64,000 nt of DNA, from contig NZ_JAQNDO010000001.1 of NCBI RefSeq assembly GCF_028369105.1, forward strand, positions 13,114,501-13,178,500, read 5' to 3'. The DNA comes from Polyangium mundeleinium. Its GTDB lineage: Bacteria > Myxococcota_A > Polyangia > Polyangiales > Polyangiaceae. The notes beneath the pieces are model-generated. The model worked only from the letters and a program-made list of their open reading frames with translations. It did not search any database and was not told the origin of the DNA. Of this stretch, positions 54,804 to 62,655 are shown piece by piece. The position numbers and the translations under genes are program-made. Numbering within the stretch: the stretch's first letter is position 1; every line of letters starts with the position of its first letter.

Positions 54804-55205
54804 TCAGTCCTCTTCGGGCAAGAGGATCGTGATGACCGCCTCGCCGTCGTCGCCAGGCCCGATGATGGCCTTCAGCTCGACGAGGGACGGTTCGATCGCG
54901 TCGGTGACGACATGCAACTCGTACCGAATTTCAGCTTCATCCGGCCGTTGCAGGGCGGCGCAGCGGAACATCCAGAGGATGTCCCAGAGCCTGCCCGTCT
55001 TGTCGTTCCCCGCCTTCTCCGCGGCCGGCGACAGCTCGACGTACTTCTCCCAGACGGAGCGCGTCAGCGCCACCGGCGCCTTGATTCCGGCCTGCTTCGC
55101 GAGCTCGGTGACGTCGACGAGCGTGCCGTCTTCGAGCGCCTGCCTGCGACTGTATGCCGCAATCAGGACAACCTCACCACCGACATCATCATCTTCGTCG
55201 CTCAC
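54804..55205 (-). CDS. DUF6573-like protein
   Basis: A 133-residue protein read from the GTG at 55205, which overlaps the VWA gene stop (GTGA). VVLIAAYSRRQALEDGTLVD is followed by VTELAKQAGIKAPVALTRSV and WEKYVELSP, a pattern I associate with DUF6573. The rest (LWDILWMFRCAALQRPDEAE, then IRYELHVVTDAIEPSLVELK) is mixed alpha/beta. Members of this family occur on plasmids and other mobile elements, often near radC-type genes (recollection). Biochemical role unknown. It is translationally coupled to the VWA protein and thus to the MoxR ATPase. Confidence 0.7.
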   Translation of the reverse strand: MSDEDDDVGGEVVLIAAYSRRQALEDGTLVDVTELAKQAGIKAPVALTRSVWEKYVELSPAAEKAGNDKTGRLWDILWMFRCAALQRPDEAEIRYELHVVTDAIEPSLVELKAIIGPGDDGEAVITILLPEED

Positions 55206-56371
55206 GTTGCCCCCGCGAGCAACGTGATACTCGAGCCCTCGGTCATCGCCTTGTCGTTGAGCTCGGTATATTGCGCGGACTTCTTCCGAAGCGGCGAGTC
55301 CTCCGCGATGGAGCACTCGATCGCCACCGTCCAGAGCCGCGCGCCGATGCTCGACGCCGCGTCGACCGACTTCTTCTGCTCCTCCTCGTTCCGGTCGATG
55401 CCGTCCGTGACGAGAATGATGTCGGCGCCGTGCTGGCCCGCCTGCGCGAGCGCCTTCACCTGATCCACGGCCACACCGAGGGCCAGGCCGATCGCCGTTC
55501 CACCGCTGAGGAAGTGAAGGATCATCTTCACGATCCCAGCGCTGTCTCCGGGCTTCACGACCTGCACCACGGTGGAAGTGGCGTAATGGACCACCGCCAC
55601 GGGCCGGTTCTCCTCCGAGGCGACACGAGCGAGCGCCACCGCAGCGGCCTTCGCCCACTCGTTCCGGATTCCGGACATGCTGCCCGATTCGTCGAGCGCG
55701 AGCACGAGCGGGCCCTTCGACTTCTTCGTCGTTCCCCGAACCGCGTACTGCGCGGCCCGGCGAGAGGCGATTCGTTCGAGGGCCACGATCTCGATCTGCG
55801 GGTCGGTCAGGAGCACCGTCTCTGCCGGCAGAAGCCGCGCGACGTCATTGCCCTGCTCGACCGAGTACACCTCGCCCGAGACCCCGTGGACCTTGTTCGC
55901 GTGCGCGCCGCGGAGCGAAGCGAACATGCGACCTGCCAGCCGAGCAATACGCTCGACCCGATCCATGTCCTCTCCCGCAGCATCCACTTGCCGGACTTGC
56001 GCCCAGGCCGCCGAGAGATCCCAGCCGAACCCATCGGAGAGGTGCTTGACCTGCTTGGCCTTCTTGTCGAATGTCGCCCACTCTTCGCGGGCGGCACTCC
56101 GCATCTCGAAGGCCGAGGCCCCCTCGGGGACGTGCTTTCCCGCCTTCCACAAGAGCCCGAACGCGTAGGCCGCGCCGACCTCGTCGAGGGCGAGAAAGGC
56201 CATGTACTCGGCGGGAACTGTATCCCTCACGGCCTCCGCGAATGACCGCGTCGGCGGATCCCGCCCGAGCCCCACGATCGCATTCCACAGGTCGCCGGCC
56301 TTCTCCGCGTCCTCGAAGGAAGCCTCCTTGACGCAGAGATGCCGGCGCCTTGCCTGCAGGAACGTGCCCAT
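55202..56371 (-). CDS. VWA-domain protein, MoxR partner
   Basis: A 389-residue protein. The C-terminal ~170 residues form a von Willebrand A domain with an intact metal-ion site: LALDESGSMSG (D227, S229, S231), SGGTAIGLA and DIILVTDGID. The N-terminal part (about 1-215) is helical and includes LAGRMFASLRGAHANKVHGV and ALERIASRRAAQYAVRG, the usual accessory region of such proteins. VWA proteins of this kind work with MoxR AAA+ ATPases as chaperone-like pairs (for example RavA-ViaA). The ATPase ends 3 bases upstream and the DUF6573-like gene overlaps downstream, so all three are one unit. The client is unknown. Confidence 0.82.
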   Translation of the reverse strand: MGTFLQARRRHLCVKEASFEDAEKAGDLWNAIVGLGRDPPTRSFAEAVRDTVPAEYMAFLALDEVGAAYAFGLLWKAGKHVPEGASAFEMRSAAREEWATFDKKAKQVKHLSDGFGWDLSAAWAQVRQVDAAGEDMDRVERIARLAGRMFASLRGAHANKVHGVSGEVYSVEQGNDVARLLPAETVLLTDPQIEIVALERIASRRAAQYAVRGTTKKSKGPLVLALDESGSMSGIRNEWAKAAAVALARVASEENRPVAVVHYATSTVVQVVKPGDSAGIVKMILHFLSGGTAIGLALGVAVDQVKALAQAGQHGADIILVTDGIDRNEEEQKKSVDAASSIGARLWTVAIECSIAEDSPLRKKSAQYTELNDKAMTEGSSITLLAGAT

Positions 56372-56374
56372 GGC

Positions 56375-57520
56375 CTACGCCAGCGCGTAGCGCTTCGAGA
56401 GGTCGGCCGTGAGCGCGTCGTGGGCCTTCTTGAGCTCGTCGAGCTTCGGCTGAATGCGCGCGTGAGCGCGGCGCGACACGCCGTTCTTCAGCATGTCCTG
56501 CACGCGCTTGCCCGCCTCGGTGACCTTGTCCGCGAGCTGGGGCAATGCGGACTGATACGCGGCCGGCTCCGTCGGTCGATTCGCGTATCCCCGAAGCGCT
56601 TCGTCCACGATATCGATCGCCTGCGCGACGACGGAGCGATCGACCGTCTGCAGCACGGCGACGACACGCGCCCGATCCTCCGGCTTGTTCCAGAGCCCGT
56701 ACTTCAGGACGGAGAGGTGATCGAGCTCGACCGTGGGCACGTCGTCGAGCCACGCCGCGGCCTTGAGGACACGCGTGAGCGCGATCCAGCGCCGATCCGA
56801 AAGGACGAGGCCATCCGCCTTCAGCGCCGTACGAAGCCGGAGCAGCTCCTCGACGACACGCTGGGGCAGCTCGAGGCGTTGCACGTCCTTGCACGCGGCA
56901 TCCCACTCCGCGAGCCCGATCTGCGCCGCCGGCTTGTACTCCGGCGGCGCGGCGACGAGCTGCACCCACGTCGCATCGGCCTGCACGTACTCGACCACGT
57001 CGCGCAGGAGGAAACGATCGTAGATCGCGGCGAGAATCTCCTCCTCGGGCAGCTCGTTCGACGCGCCGACGAGGAGCCGCAGGGGAATCGACTGCCCCTT
57101 GTACAGCCGCTCGTTCATGGCGGACAGGAACGCATTGAGCACGCTGTCCGAGCCCTTGAACACCTCGTCGAGGAAGGCGCACTCGACGGCCGCGAGACGG
57201 CCATCCAAGTTCCTCTCCCAGAGGTCGTTCTTGAGCGCGGAGAGCTTCACGGGCCCGAAATACTCGTCCTCGGTCCCGAACTTCGTGACGAGCGTCTGGA
57301 ACTTCCGCGCGTCCGTGAACGACGCGAGGAACCCGAAGAAGAGCGCGCTCTTCGCCGTGCCCGGAGGCCCGACGAGCAGCGCGTGGCTCTGCGCGAGCGC
57401 GGCGAGGATGATGCACTCGATCGCATCCTCACGCTCCCGAAAGACCGCATTGAGCCCATCACGCACGGCGCGAAACCGTGCGCGGACGGAGCTCATGTCG
57501 ATGGAACCGTTCTTTTTCAT
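56375..57520 (-). CDS. MoxR-family AAA+ ATPase
   Basis: A 381-residue AAA+ ATPase. The Walker A motif GPPGTAKSA is at 51-59, Walker B is CAFLDEVFKGSD near 114-125, and RLLVGASNELPEEEILAAIY with the arginine finger DRFLLRDVVEY follows. This matches the MoxR/RavA type that remodels proteins with a VWA partner, and the VWA gene follows after 3 bases. The C-terminal ~150 residues are helical (VLSDRRWIALTRVLKAAAWL). The ATG at 57520 is chosen because KKNGSIDMSSVRARFRAVRD fits a compact start; the frame further upstream is Pro/Ala filler. A hairpin precedes the gene. Confidence 0.85.
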   Translation of the reverse strand: MKKNGSIDMSSVRARFRAVRDGLNAVFREREDAIECIILAALAQSHALLVGPPGTAKSALFFGFLASFTDARKFQTLVTKFGTEDEYFGPVKLSALKNDLWERNLDGRLAAVECAFLDEVFKGSDSVLNAFLSAMNERLYKGQSIPLRLLVGASNELPEEEILAAIYDRFLLRDVVEYVQADATWVQLVAAPPEYKPAAQIGLAEWDAACKDVQRLELPQRVVEELLRLRTALKADGLVLSDRRWIALTRVLKAAAWLDDVPTVELDHLSVLKYGLWNKPEDRARVVAVLQTVDRSVVAQAIDIVDEALRGYANRPTEPAAYQSALPQLADKVTEAGKRVQDMLKNGVSRRAHARIQPKLDELKKAHDALTADLSKRYALA

Positions 57521-57556
57521 GTTTGGAATCCCGCGACTGGTTGGAGCCGCGGCAGC

Positions 57557-57586
57557 GCCCCGTCCCGGTGCCATCCGAGACGGGGC
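57557..57586 (-). terminator. Hairpin upstream of the MoxR gene
   Basis: GCCCCGTC and GACGGGGC form an 8-bp stem with a 14-base loop, 37 bases upstream of the MoxR start. No U-tract follows, so it may be a processing or pausing site rather than a terminator. Confidence 0.4.
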
Positions 57587-57601
57587 CAGTTTGTCGTGCA
57601 A

Positions 57602-58546
57602 TCAGTCGTTCACGGCGACGGAGAACGACGGCCCGCTGCTTCCGCCGCCCGAGAGCTGGCGCTGGAAGCTGTCCTGGAGCTCCTTCACCTTGGTGGTGAT
57701 CTTGTCGGAGACCCCCGCGAGCACGCCGCGGTATAGCTCGGCTTTCGCGACGAGCTCGTTGCAGAACTGGACTCGCCGCGAGAGCGCGTCCTGCCGCATG
57801 CCGTCGGTCTTGGCCTTCTCGAGGTCCGTGAGGAGCTCGGCGATGTCGGACTCGAGCGCGCTCTGCGCCGCAGACTTCGCGACGGCGAGGTTATCCGGCG
57901 CGTCGTGCATCTCAATGGTGAGCGGCTCGACGCGCAGTTCTTCGAGCGCGGGTTTGAGGCGCTTCCACGTGCCGCAGGACGGCGGCGGAAACAGGTAGAG
58001 GCCGCCGCGGTTGCGGATGGGCACCCCCGAGAGGGCCTTCACGATGGCGACGAGGACATTCGAGATGTCCCGCGTCTCGCAATGCGTGATGAGGTGGTTC
58101 GCGTGCGCAGCGATGTTCTCGGCGTGCGCGAGGGCGGCCTCGAGCCCGGCGCCTCCCTCGGGCGGCAGGGAGACGACCCGATTGCCACCCGAATCGACGC
58201 GGCACCGCGCGCCACAGACGACGCTGTCGCCCTTCTCGCCGTCGTTCTTGTTCTGGAGATAGACCCCGAACGACGCGGGCGTGTCGACGTTCGGTCGGGA
58301 GAACGGCCGGACGAGGATGTTCGCCGGCCGCTTGACCTCGCCGGCGGCGCGGGAAAGCGCCGTGGCGGGATCCATGTCCACGATGAGATGCTCGAACTTC
58401 TCGGGCTCGAGGAGCTTGCGAGCGTCCTCGCGGGAAACATTGATGCGCTCCGTGTTCCATCCGACGATGTCGCCGATATGGCGACCTCCGGCGGCGGCGA
58501 CACGGCGCTGGGACCGGGAGAGGGTCGAAGCAGCGCTGCTGGTCAT
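57602..58546 (-). CDS. Hypothetical protein, 314 residues
   Basis: The ATG at 58546 starts a protein with a beta-rich N-terminal half (KFEHLIVDMDPATALSRAAG; FGVYLQNKNDGEKGDSVVCG) and a long helical C-terminal half. ALESDIAELLTDLEKAKTDG and YRGVLAGVSDKITTKVKELQ look like a coiled coil. The middle segment, HCETRDISNVLVAIVKALSG followed by VPIRNRGGLYLFPPPSCGTW, resembles DUF6744-type plasmid proteins as I recall them, but this is not firm. It precedes the MoxR/VWA pair on the same strand and could be its client or adaptor. A 12-bp palindrome GCAATGCATTGC lies just upstream at 58568. Confidence 0.6.
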   Translation of the reverse strand: MTSSAASTLSRSQRRVAAAGGRHIGDIVGWNTERINVSREDARKLLEPEKFEHLIVDMDPATALSRAAGEVKRPANILVRPFSRPNVDTPASFGVYLQNKNDGEKGDSVVCGARCRVDSGGNRVVSLPPEGGAGLEAALAHAENIAAHANHLITHCETRDISNVLVAIVKALSGVPIRNRGGLYLFPPPSCGTWKRLKPALEELRVEPLTIEMHDAPDNLAVAKSAAQSALESDIAELLTDLEKAKTDGMRQDALSRRVQFCNELVAKAELYRGVLAGVSDKITTKVKELQDSFQRQLSGGGSSGPSFSVAVND

Positions 58547-58646
58547 GGGGTTGTCCGGAGAGAGGACGCAATGCATTGCAAGCATGCCGTCCGAAGAGAG
58601 GGCACCGCAGACGTAGTTCGTCGCGGTGATACGTTGTCGCCAGGCG

Positions 58647-59324
58647 CTACGCGAAGAGCGTCATGTTCACGACTTCATCGCCCAGCGAGATCGGACGCCG
58701 CGGTGGCCGCTGCGCCCGGTGCGCGCTCGGCCGATGCACGGGCGGTGTGAGATACACGTGCAGCCCGTACGAGATGTCGCGTGTGGGGACGTGCTGCGAA
58801 AGGAAGTTCAGGCCGCCTCGCCCGTTCTTCCAGCGGAAGTGGAGCCCCTCGGCATCGACCCAGGCGGCAAGGTCATCGTGCCCGGAAAGCGCCTCGCCCG
58901 CGCTCCAAAGCGTATGGCGCAGCATGCGGACCTCGAAGGCACGTCCGCCGTGGAACGCGATGAACCTGTGCCCGACATCCGCGAGGATGGCACCAAATAG
59001 AATGCTCGGGTCGAGGTGCGCCCGCCCCTCGTGCCACACGGCGGTGCGAGCGAGATGCTCGGCGGCGGAGCCGGCGATCTGGGCCGCCCGCTCCGCGCGC
59101 CTGGCTTCCTGCGCTTCTGCTCGCCGGTGAAGCAGGGCCTCGAGCTTCGGCCCCACTTCACGGTCGGGTTTGCCGACGAGCTGCTCGAGAGCTTCGCGCT
59201 CGACCCCGACGAGAACGGCCACGTGCTCGGACGTCTCCTCGAGGTATCGGCTGAGGCTCTTCGTATTGGGCTCCGCGATCCGAAGCGCGCACCGCAGCTC
59301 TTCGAGGCTGCTACGCCGCGGCAT
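58647..59324 (-). CDS. Hypothetical protein, 225 residues
   Basis: The start is the ATG at 59324, giving PRRSSLEELRCALRIAEPNT; it overlaps the end of the 95-residue gene by 14 bases. The N-terminal ~110 residues are helical and charged (LLHRRAEAQEARRAERAAQI). The C-terminal ~115 residues are beta-rich (FIAFHGGRAFEVRMLRHTLW, then LNFLSQHVPTRDISYGLHVY). I do not recognise a family. The arrangement, helical head followed by a beta body, and the tight overlap suggest a structural or adaptor protein in this operon. Confidence 0.55.
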   Translation of the reverse strand: MPRRSSLEELRCALRIAEPNTKSLSRYLEETSEHVAVLVGVEREALEQLVGKPDREVGPKLEALLHRRAEAQEARRAERAAQIAGSAAEHLARTAVWHEGRAHLDPSILFGAILADVGHRFIAFHGGRAFEVRMLRHTLWSAGEALSGHDDLAAWVDAEGLHFRWKNGRGGLNFLSQHVPTRDISYGLHVYLTPPVHRPSAHRAQRPPRRPISLGDEVVNMTLFA

Positions 59325-59598
59325 GGAGCGGCTCGTGCGGCTCCGGCAGCACGGGCCCGGGCCGATCGAAATCCGGCGACGGCCCCGGCGCCTGGTCGGG
59401 GGCACGCTTCGACTGCGTCGCGAGGGTCTTGAAGAGCTCCATGTCGGACGAGTTGTTTTTGGCCGCCCGAGCGATTCGCCGGGCGACGGTGTAGGGGTTC
59501 ATGGAACGCGGCACACGCAGCTCCGTGATACCGAGCGAGAGGAACATGCGCCGCTCGGCGAGGGTGGAGTAGCGAAGCGTGCGGCCATTGACGCGCAT
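59311..59598 (-). CDS. Hypothetical protein, 95 residues
   Basis: An ATG at 59598 with AAAGGAGATT upstream starts a small protein. Its first ~55 residues look folded (NGRTLRYSTLAERRMFLSLG, ITELRVPRSMNPYTVARRIA). The tail is Pro-rich (SKRAPDQAPGPSPDF). It resembles small DNA-binding or capsid-decoration-like proteins only in size. It overlaps the next gene by 14 bases, and a hairpin stands 25 bases before its start. Confidence 0.55.
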   Translation of the reverse strand: MRVNGRTLRYSTLAERRMFLSLGITELRVPRSMNPYTVARRIARAAKNNSSDMELFKTLATQSKRAPDQAPGPSPDFDRPGPVLPEPHEPLHAAA

Positions 59599-59622
59599 GG
59601 GAATCTCCTTTCCGGAAACAGA

Positions 59623-59665
59623 AGGGCGCCCCGGAGCACATCACTGCGTGCCAGCGGGACGCCCT
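59623..59665 (-). terminator. Hairpin upstream of the 95-residue gene
   Basis: AGGGCGCCCCG and CGGGACGCCCT form an 11-bp stem with one mismatch and an inner GCAC/GTGC stem. On the minus strand it is followed by TCTGTTTCC, then the ribosome binding site and ATG of the next gene. Confidence 0.5.
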
Positions 59666-59687
59666 GGTCGACGGACGATGAACGCTT

Positions 59688-60002
59688 TCAGCGATCCCAC
59701 AACCTGCTGGGCCTCCAGGCCGGCGGCGGTTCCTCCTCGTCTTCGTCGAAGAGGTGCCGCTGATGCGGAGGCGGGTACTGGTTGGGGTATTGGGGCGGAC
59801 CGTATCGAGTCGCCGGCCGCGTCGGCGCATGCCGGAACGCCAGCATGGCCACGGGCCGGTTTCGCTCGACGAACACGACACCGGTGAACATGGCCCCGTC
59901 CTCGCTGACGAGCTCGACGCCGGGAGGCGGACGTGCCGCCTCCCGGAGCCATTCGAGCGTCTCATCGGCGACGGGGGCGATGTCCTTGAGGCGGCGCCGC
60001 AA
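59688..60002 (-). CDS. Hypothetical protein with acidic, Pro-rich tail
   Basis: About 104 residues from a TTG at 60002; the frame is open further upstream to about 60070 and a CTG there could be the true start. LKDIAPVADETLEWLREAAR is followed by GVELVSEDGAMFTGVVFVER and NRPVAMLAFRHAPTRPATR, then a Pro/Gln/Tyr-rich tail and LFDEDEEEPPPAWRP. It overlaps nothing, but the upstream 54-residue membrane protein ends 33 bases before this start. Function unknown; the acidic tail may mimic DNA or bind a partner. Confidence 0.5.
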   Translation of the reverse strand: MRRRLKDIAPVADETLEWLREAARPPPGVELVSEDGAMFTGVVFVERNRPVAMLAFRHAPTRPATRYGPPQYPNQYPPPHQRHLFDEDEEEPPPAWRPSRLWDR

Positions 60003-60034
60003 CTCGTCGAACAGCGCCTCGCCGAGGATGTCGG

Positions 60035-60199
60035 CTACGAGTTGGAGGGCCAGATGGCCTCGGTGACGACGGCGAGCACGACGCCGGCCACGAGGGCGGC
60101 GGCGCCCTTCTTCGTGCTGTCGTTGTCGAGCACGCGCTTGATGAACGAGGCGCCGGGGTTCTCGGGGTTCGTCGGGGCGGCGTTGGGCGTGATGGGCAT
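60035..60199 (-). CDS. 54-residue membrane protein
   Basis: A short frame with AGGAGAACCC just before the ATG (60199). The peptide reads PITPNAAPTNPENPGASFIK, then RVLDNDSTKKGAAALVAGVV and LAVVTEAIWPSNS. The hydrophobic part gives one membrane segment. It lies between two other small genes of the array, all on the minus strand. Holin-like or spanin-like roles are possible for such peptides, but there is no direct sign. The binding site and clean start are the evidence for coding. Confidence 0.55.
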   Translation of the reverse strand: MPITPNAAPTNPENPGASFIKRVLDNDSTKKGAAALVAGVVLAVVTEAIWPSNS

Positions 60200-60246
60200 G
60201 GGTTCTCCTGTATATCTTTCGGATTGAATTGGGACGAGGTGGCTCC

Positions 60247-60360
60247 TCAGCCCAGGCAGATGGTGATGATCTGCGCGACCAGGGTGATGACGGCCGCTGC
60301 GATGCGAAGCGCCTTGCTGACCGCCTTGGGGTCGCGAAGGAAGCGGGAGAGACGAGACAT
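60247..60360 (-). CDS. 37-residue single-span membrane peptide
   Basis: The ATG at 60360 has GGAGGTCACCGTG upstream. The product starts basic (SRLSRFLRDPKAVSKALRI) and ends in a hydrophobic helix, AAAVITLVAQIITICLG. A GATAAGAA motif lies 36 bases upstream and may be the promoter. It lies directly upstream of the 54-residue membrane protein with a 47-bp gap, so two small membrane proteins are made side by side. Role unknown. Confidence 0.55.
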   Translation of the reverse strand: MSRLSRFLRDPKAVSKALRIAAAVITLVAQIITICLG

Positions 60361-60395
60361 CACGGTGACCTCCAGGGTTGAGGGGTTCCTCATGA

Positions 60396-60403
60396 TTCTT
60401 ATC
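60396..60403 (-). promoter_or_regulatory. GATAAGAA motif upstream of the small membrane gene
   Basis: The minus strand reads AGAGATAAGAATCATGAGG, with the core 36 bases before the ATG at 60360. It matches motifs at 15310-15317, 15784-15791 and 61106-61113, all upstream of minus-strand genes. Confidence 0.35.
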
Positions 60404-60418
60404 TCTGCAATCGCGTGA

Positions 60419-61075
60419 TTATTGCGAGGCCGGCTGGCTCGCCCACTGGTTCGCAACGAACGAGCTGAAGCGGCCTGACGCGACTACGATGACGTGATCG
60501 ACGAGCGGCATCCCGAGCTGGTCTGCGGACTCCTGCACGCGCCGGGTGAGAGCGATGTCCTCGGGTGAGGGGTCCGGATTTCCGCTCGGATGGTTGTGGA
60601 TCAGCACGAACCCGGACGCGGCGAGCTCGAGGCCGGCCCGGAGGATGTCAGAAGGCCGAACGGCGAGCGCGTGGAGGCCGCCTCGTGCGATGAGGCGAGC
60701 TCCGCGAAGGGCGCCCTGACCGCTAATCGCGAGGAGGTGCATCTCCTCGTGCACGAGGTGGCCAAGCCGCGGGTGGGCCCAAGCGACGACCTCCTGACAG
60801 GAGAGAATGCGGGGTGCGTCTGTGCCTTCGATGAGCCGGCGATGGCCGAGCTCGAAGGCGGCGAGGATGCGGGTGGCTTCGTCGGGGGTGAGGGCGAAGC
60901 GTTCGATCAGCGCTTCGGGGGAGAGGCGGGCGAGAGAGGCGAGGTTGCCGAGGGATTCGAGGAGATGTGCTGCGACACCGGGGCGTCCGAGCACGAGGTC
61001 GATCAGGTTCTCGGCGGTGGACTGCTCGATGTTGATGATGGAAGCGGTGAGAGGAGCGTCAGGCGAGCCTGTCAC
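60419..61075 (-). CDS. radC: RadC-like JAB-domain protein
   Basis: A 218-residue RadC. The N-terminal UPF0758 helix-hairpin-helix region (ESLGNLASLARLSPEALIER) is followed by a JAB/MPN+ domain: EEMHLLAISGQGALRGARLI, then HNHPSGNPDPSPED at residues 160-173 with the metal-binding His/His/Asp set intact. RadC proteins are found on chromosomes and on many mobile elements; their role in DNA repair or recombination is debated. It is the first gene of the minus-strand array. A GATAAGAG motif 31 bases upstream is a promoter candidate. Confidence 0.92.
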   Translation of the reverse strand: MTGSPDAPLTASIINIEQSTAENLIDLVLGRPGVAAHLLESLGNLASLARLSPEALIERFALTPDEATRILAAFELGHRRLIEGTDAPRILSCQEVVAWAHPRLGHLVHEEMHLLAISGQGALRGARLIARGGLHALAVRPSDILRAGLELAASGFVLIHNHPSGNPDPSPEDIALTRRVQESADQLGMPLVDHVIVVASGRFSSFVANQWASQPASQ

Positions 61076-61105
61076 GGATGCAGGGCCTCCTTTCCGATGC
61101 CGTGG

Positions 61106-61113
61106 CTCTTATC
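61106..61113 (-). promoter_or_regulatory. GATAAGAG motif upstream of radC
   Basis: The minus strand reads GGAGATAAGAGCCACGG. The core is 31 bases before the radC start and close to the 29- and 36-base spacing seen at two other genes, so it may be a shared promoter element. Confidence 0.35.
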
Positions 61114-61389
61114 TCCGAATGTTTAAGAGTTTTCCCAGAACGGATGCGTCAGGACACGGGACGAAAGGCTCACGGCGTTTCTCGCGCTCGAAGGCAGAGA
61201 TGCTGCTCGTGCCCGGGGAGCCGAGGTTCGCCGGGCCTGAAGAACTAAGAACACGGATCTCCTTCGCGCGGCCCCGAGCGCGTGTTCAGTCGACCGTCAG
61301 AAGAACCGGTACAAGCACGTAGGGAGTACCACTTGGCACGAGAAGGCGCGTGGCTAAGCTGCCGACGATCAAGCCAAGAGGAGAAGGTG

Positions 61390-62298
61390 ATGCCGAGGAA
61401 CACCGCTGCCGCCGAGGTGAAGAGCACCGTCGACGAACAAGCACACGCCGAGGAGATGGTCCCCGAGCTGCGCGAGCGATGCGACAAGGTCCGGAAGGCC
61501 CTTGCCGAGTTAGGTCCGCGCGACACCCGCGCCCGCTACAAGCTCGGGGAGCTGGTCAAGGACGCGAAGGCGGACGCAGGGAAGTACGGCAAGAAGGCTG
61601 TGGCCCAGATCGCGGCCTCCCTCGGCTACGATGAGAAGACGCTGTACCGATACGCACAGGTCGCCAAGGCTTGGTCCCTCGACGAGCTCAACGAACTGCT
61701 GAAGCGGTCCTCGGTGACGGACATGCCGATCAGCTTCTCGCACCTGCTCGAGATCGCACTCCTCGAAGACAAACGGAAGAGCAAGAAGTACATCAACCAG
61801 GTGCTCAAGGAGGGGCTGTCGGTGCGAGAGCTCAAGAGCCGCATCGCGGCTGAGTTCGCGCCGGACGGCGAAGAGCCGGAGCTCAACACGGCGAAGACCC
61901 TGAGTGGCATGCGCTCCGCGTCCAAGAACTGGCTCGGGCGCGTTCGCGACTGGGAGGCGCGCCTCCTCCCCGCGCTGGACGAGGCCCCGCCTTCGCCGGA
62001 TGTCCGTGCGAAGTTCGAGGAGATGCTCGAGCAGCAACGTGAGCTCGTGAAGCGGCTCCGGAACGTCAACGAGAGGCTCGACTCCTGGCTCGGCGCACCG
62101 CCCGCCTCGGCGGAGCGACCGACGCTCGAGGACGAGCAGGTCGACGAGGACGAGTTCGAGGAGGAGGAGGACGACGACGAGGGGGGGGCCAGCGAGGACG
62201 CAGAGGCTCACGAGGGGGCCCAGGCCGACGGGGAGCAGGCCCAGGAGGACGAGGCTGAAGAAGAGGCGGCCGCGCCCGAGCAGGCGAGGACCGCGTAG
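61390..62298 (+). CDS. ParB/KorB-like helix-turn-helix protein with acidic tail
   Basis: A 302-residue protein from the ATG at 61390 (GAGGAGAAGGTG upstream). Residues ~70-155 look like the DNA-binding region of ParB/KorB-type proteins: ASLGYDEKTLYRYAQVAKAW, then SFSHLLEIALLEDKRKSKKY and VLKEGLSVRELKSRI. No N-terminal CTP-binding (ParB nuclease) domain is visible. The middle is helical (KFEEMLEQQRELVKRLRNVN). The last ~60 residues are almost all Asp, Glu and Ala (EQVDEDEFEEEEDDDEGGAS), a DNA-mimic-like tail. It is divergent from radC. The 22-bp palindrome starts 10 bases after its stop, so it may bind there; this is inference. Confidence 0.7.
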   Translation: MPRNTAAAEVKSTVDEQAHAEEMVPELRERCDKVRKALAELGPRDTRARYKLGELVKDAKADAGKYGKKAVAQIAASLGYDEKTLYRYAQVAKAWSLDELNELLKRSSVTDMPISFSHLLEIALLEDKRKSKKYINQVLKEGLSVRELKSRIAAEFAPDGEEPELNTAKTLSGMRSASKNWLGRVRDWEARLLPALDEAPPSPDVRAKFEEMLEQQRELVKRLRNVNERLDSWLGAPPASAERPTLEDEQVDEDEFEEEEDDDEGGASEDAEAHEGAQADGEQAQEDEAEEEAAAPEQARTA

Positions 62299-62307
62299 GC
62301 GAGGGAG

Positions 62308-62329
62308 AAAGTCGCGACGTCGCGACTTT
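62308..62329. repeat. 22-bp perfect palindrome, copy 3
   Basis: It is identical to the copy at 2433-2454: arm AAAGTCGCGAC plus its reverse complement. It lies 10 bases after the ParB-like gene stop and about 330 bases before the HNH gene. The remaining DNA to 62655 shows no gene. Confidence 0.85.
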
Positions 62330-62655
62330 GTTGACCTGGCCGTCCCCCCGCCGGATAGGCGCAGGTAGCAGTGGACAAGACCGGGACATGCAGAGCGCGG
62401 AAGTCCTGGAGTCCGACGATACCGGCAATCCGCCGACGGGGAGCGTGGTTACCGCGCATCGACTGGGAGATCCACGGTGGGCAAGTCGGGGCAACGACGC
62501 GCGTCCCGAAAGCCGGTGGGCACGCAGGCTGCGGGTTGTCCATGCGATTGCGGGCACGCTGCGGTAGCCGGGGTGCATGTGTGTGCAAGGGGTGGAGAGC
62601 GTACCGATCGACCACGATTGCGGGCGCTGCAAGGCCAGATCCTGGGGTTTTGTAA

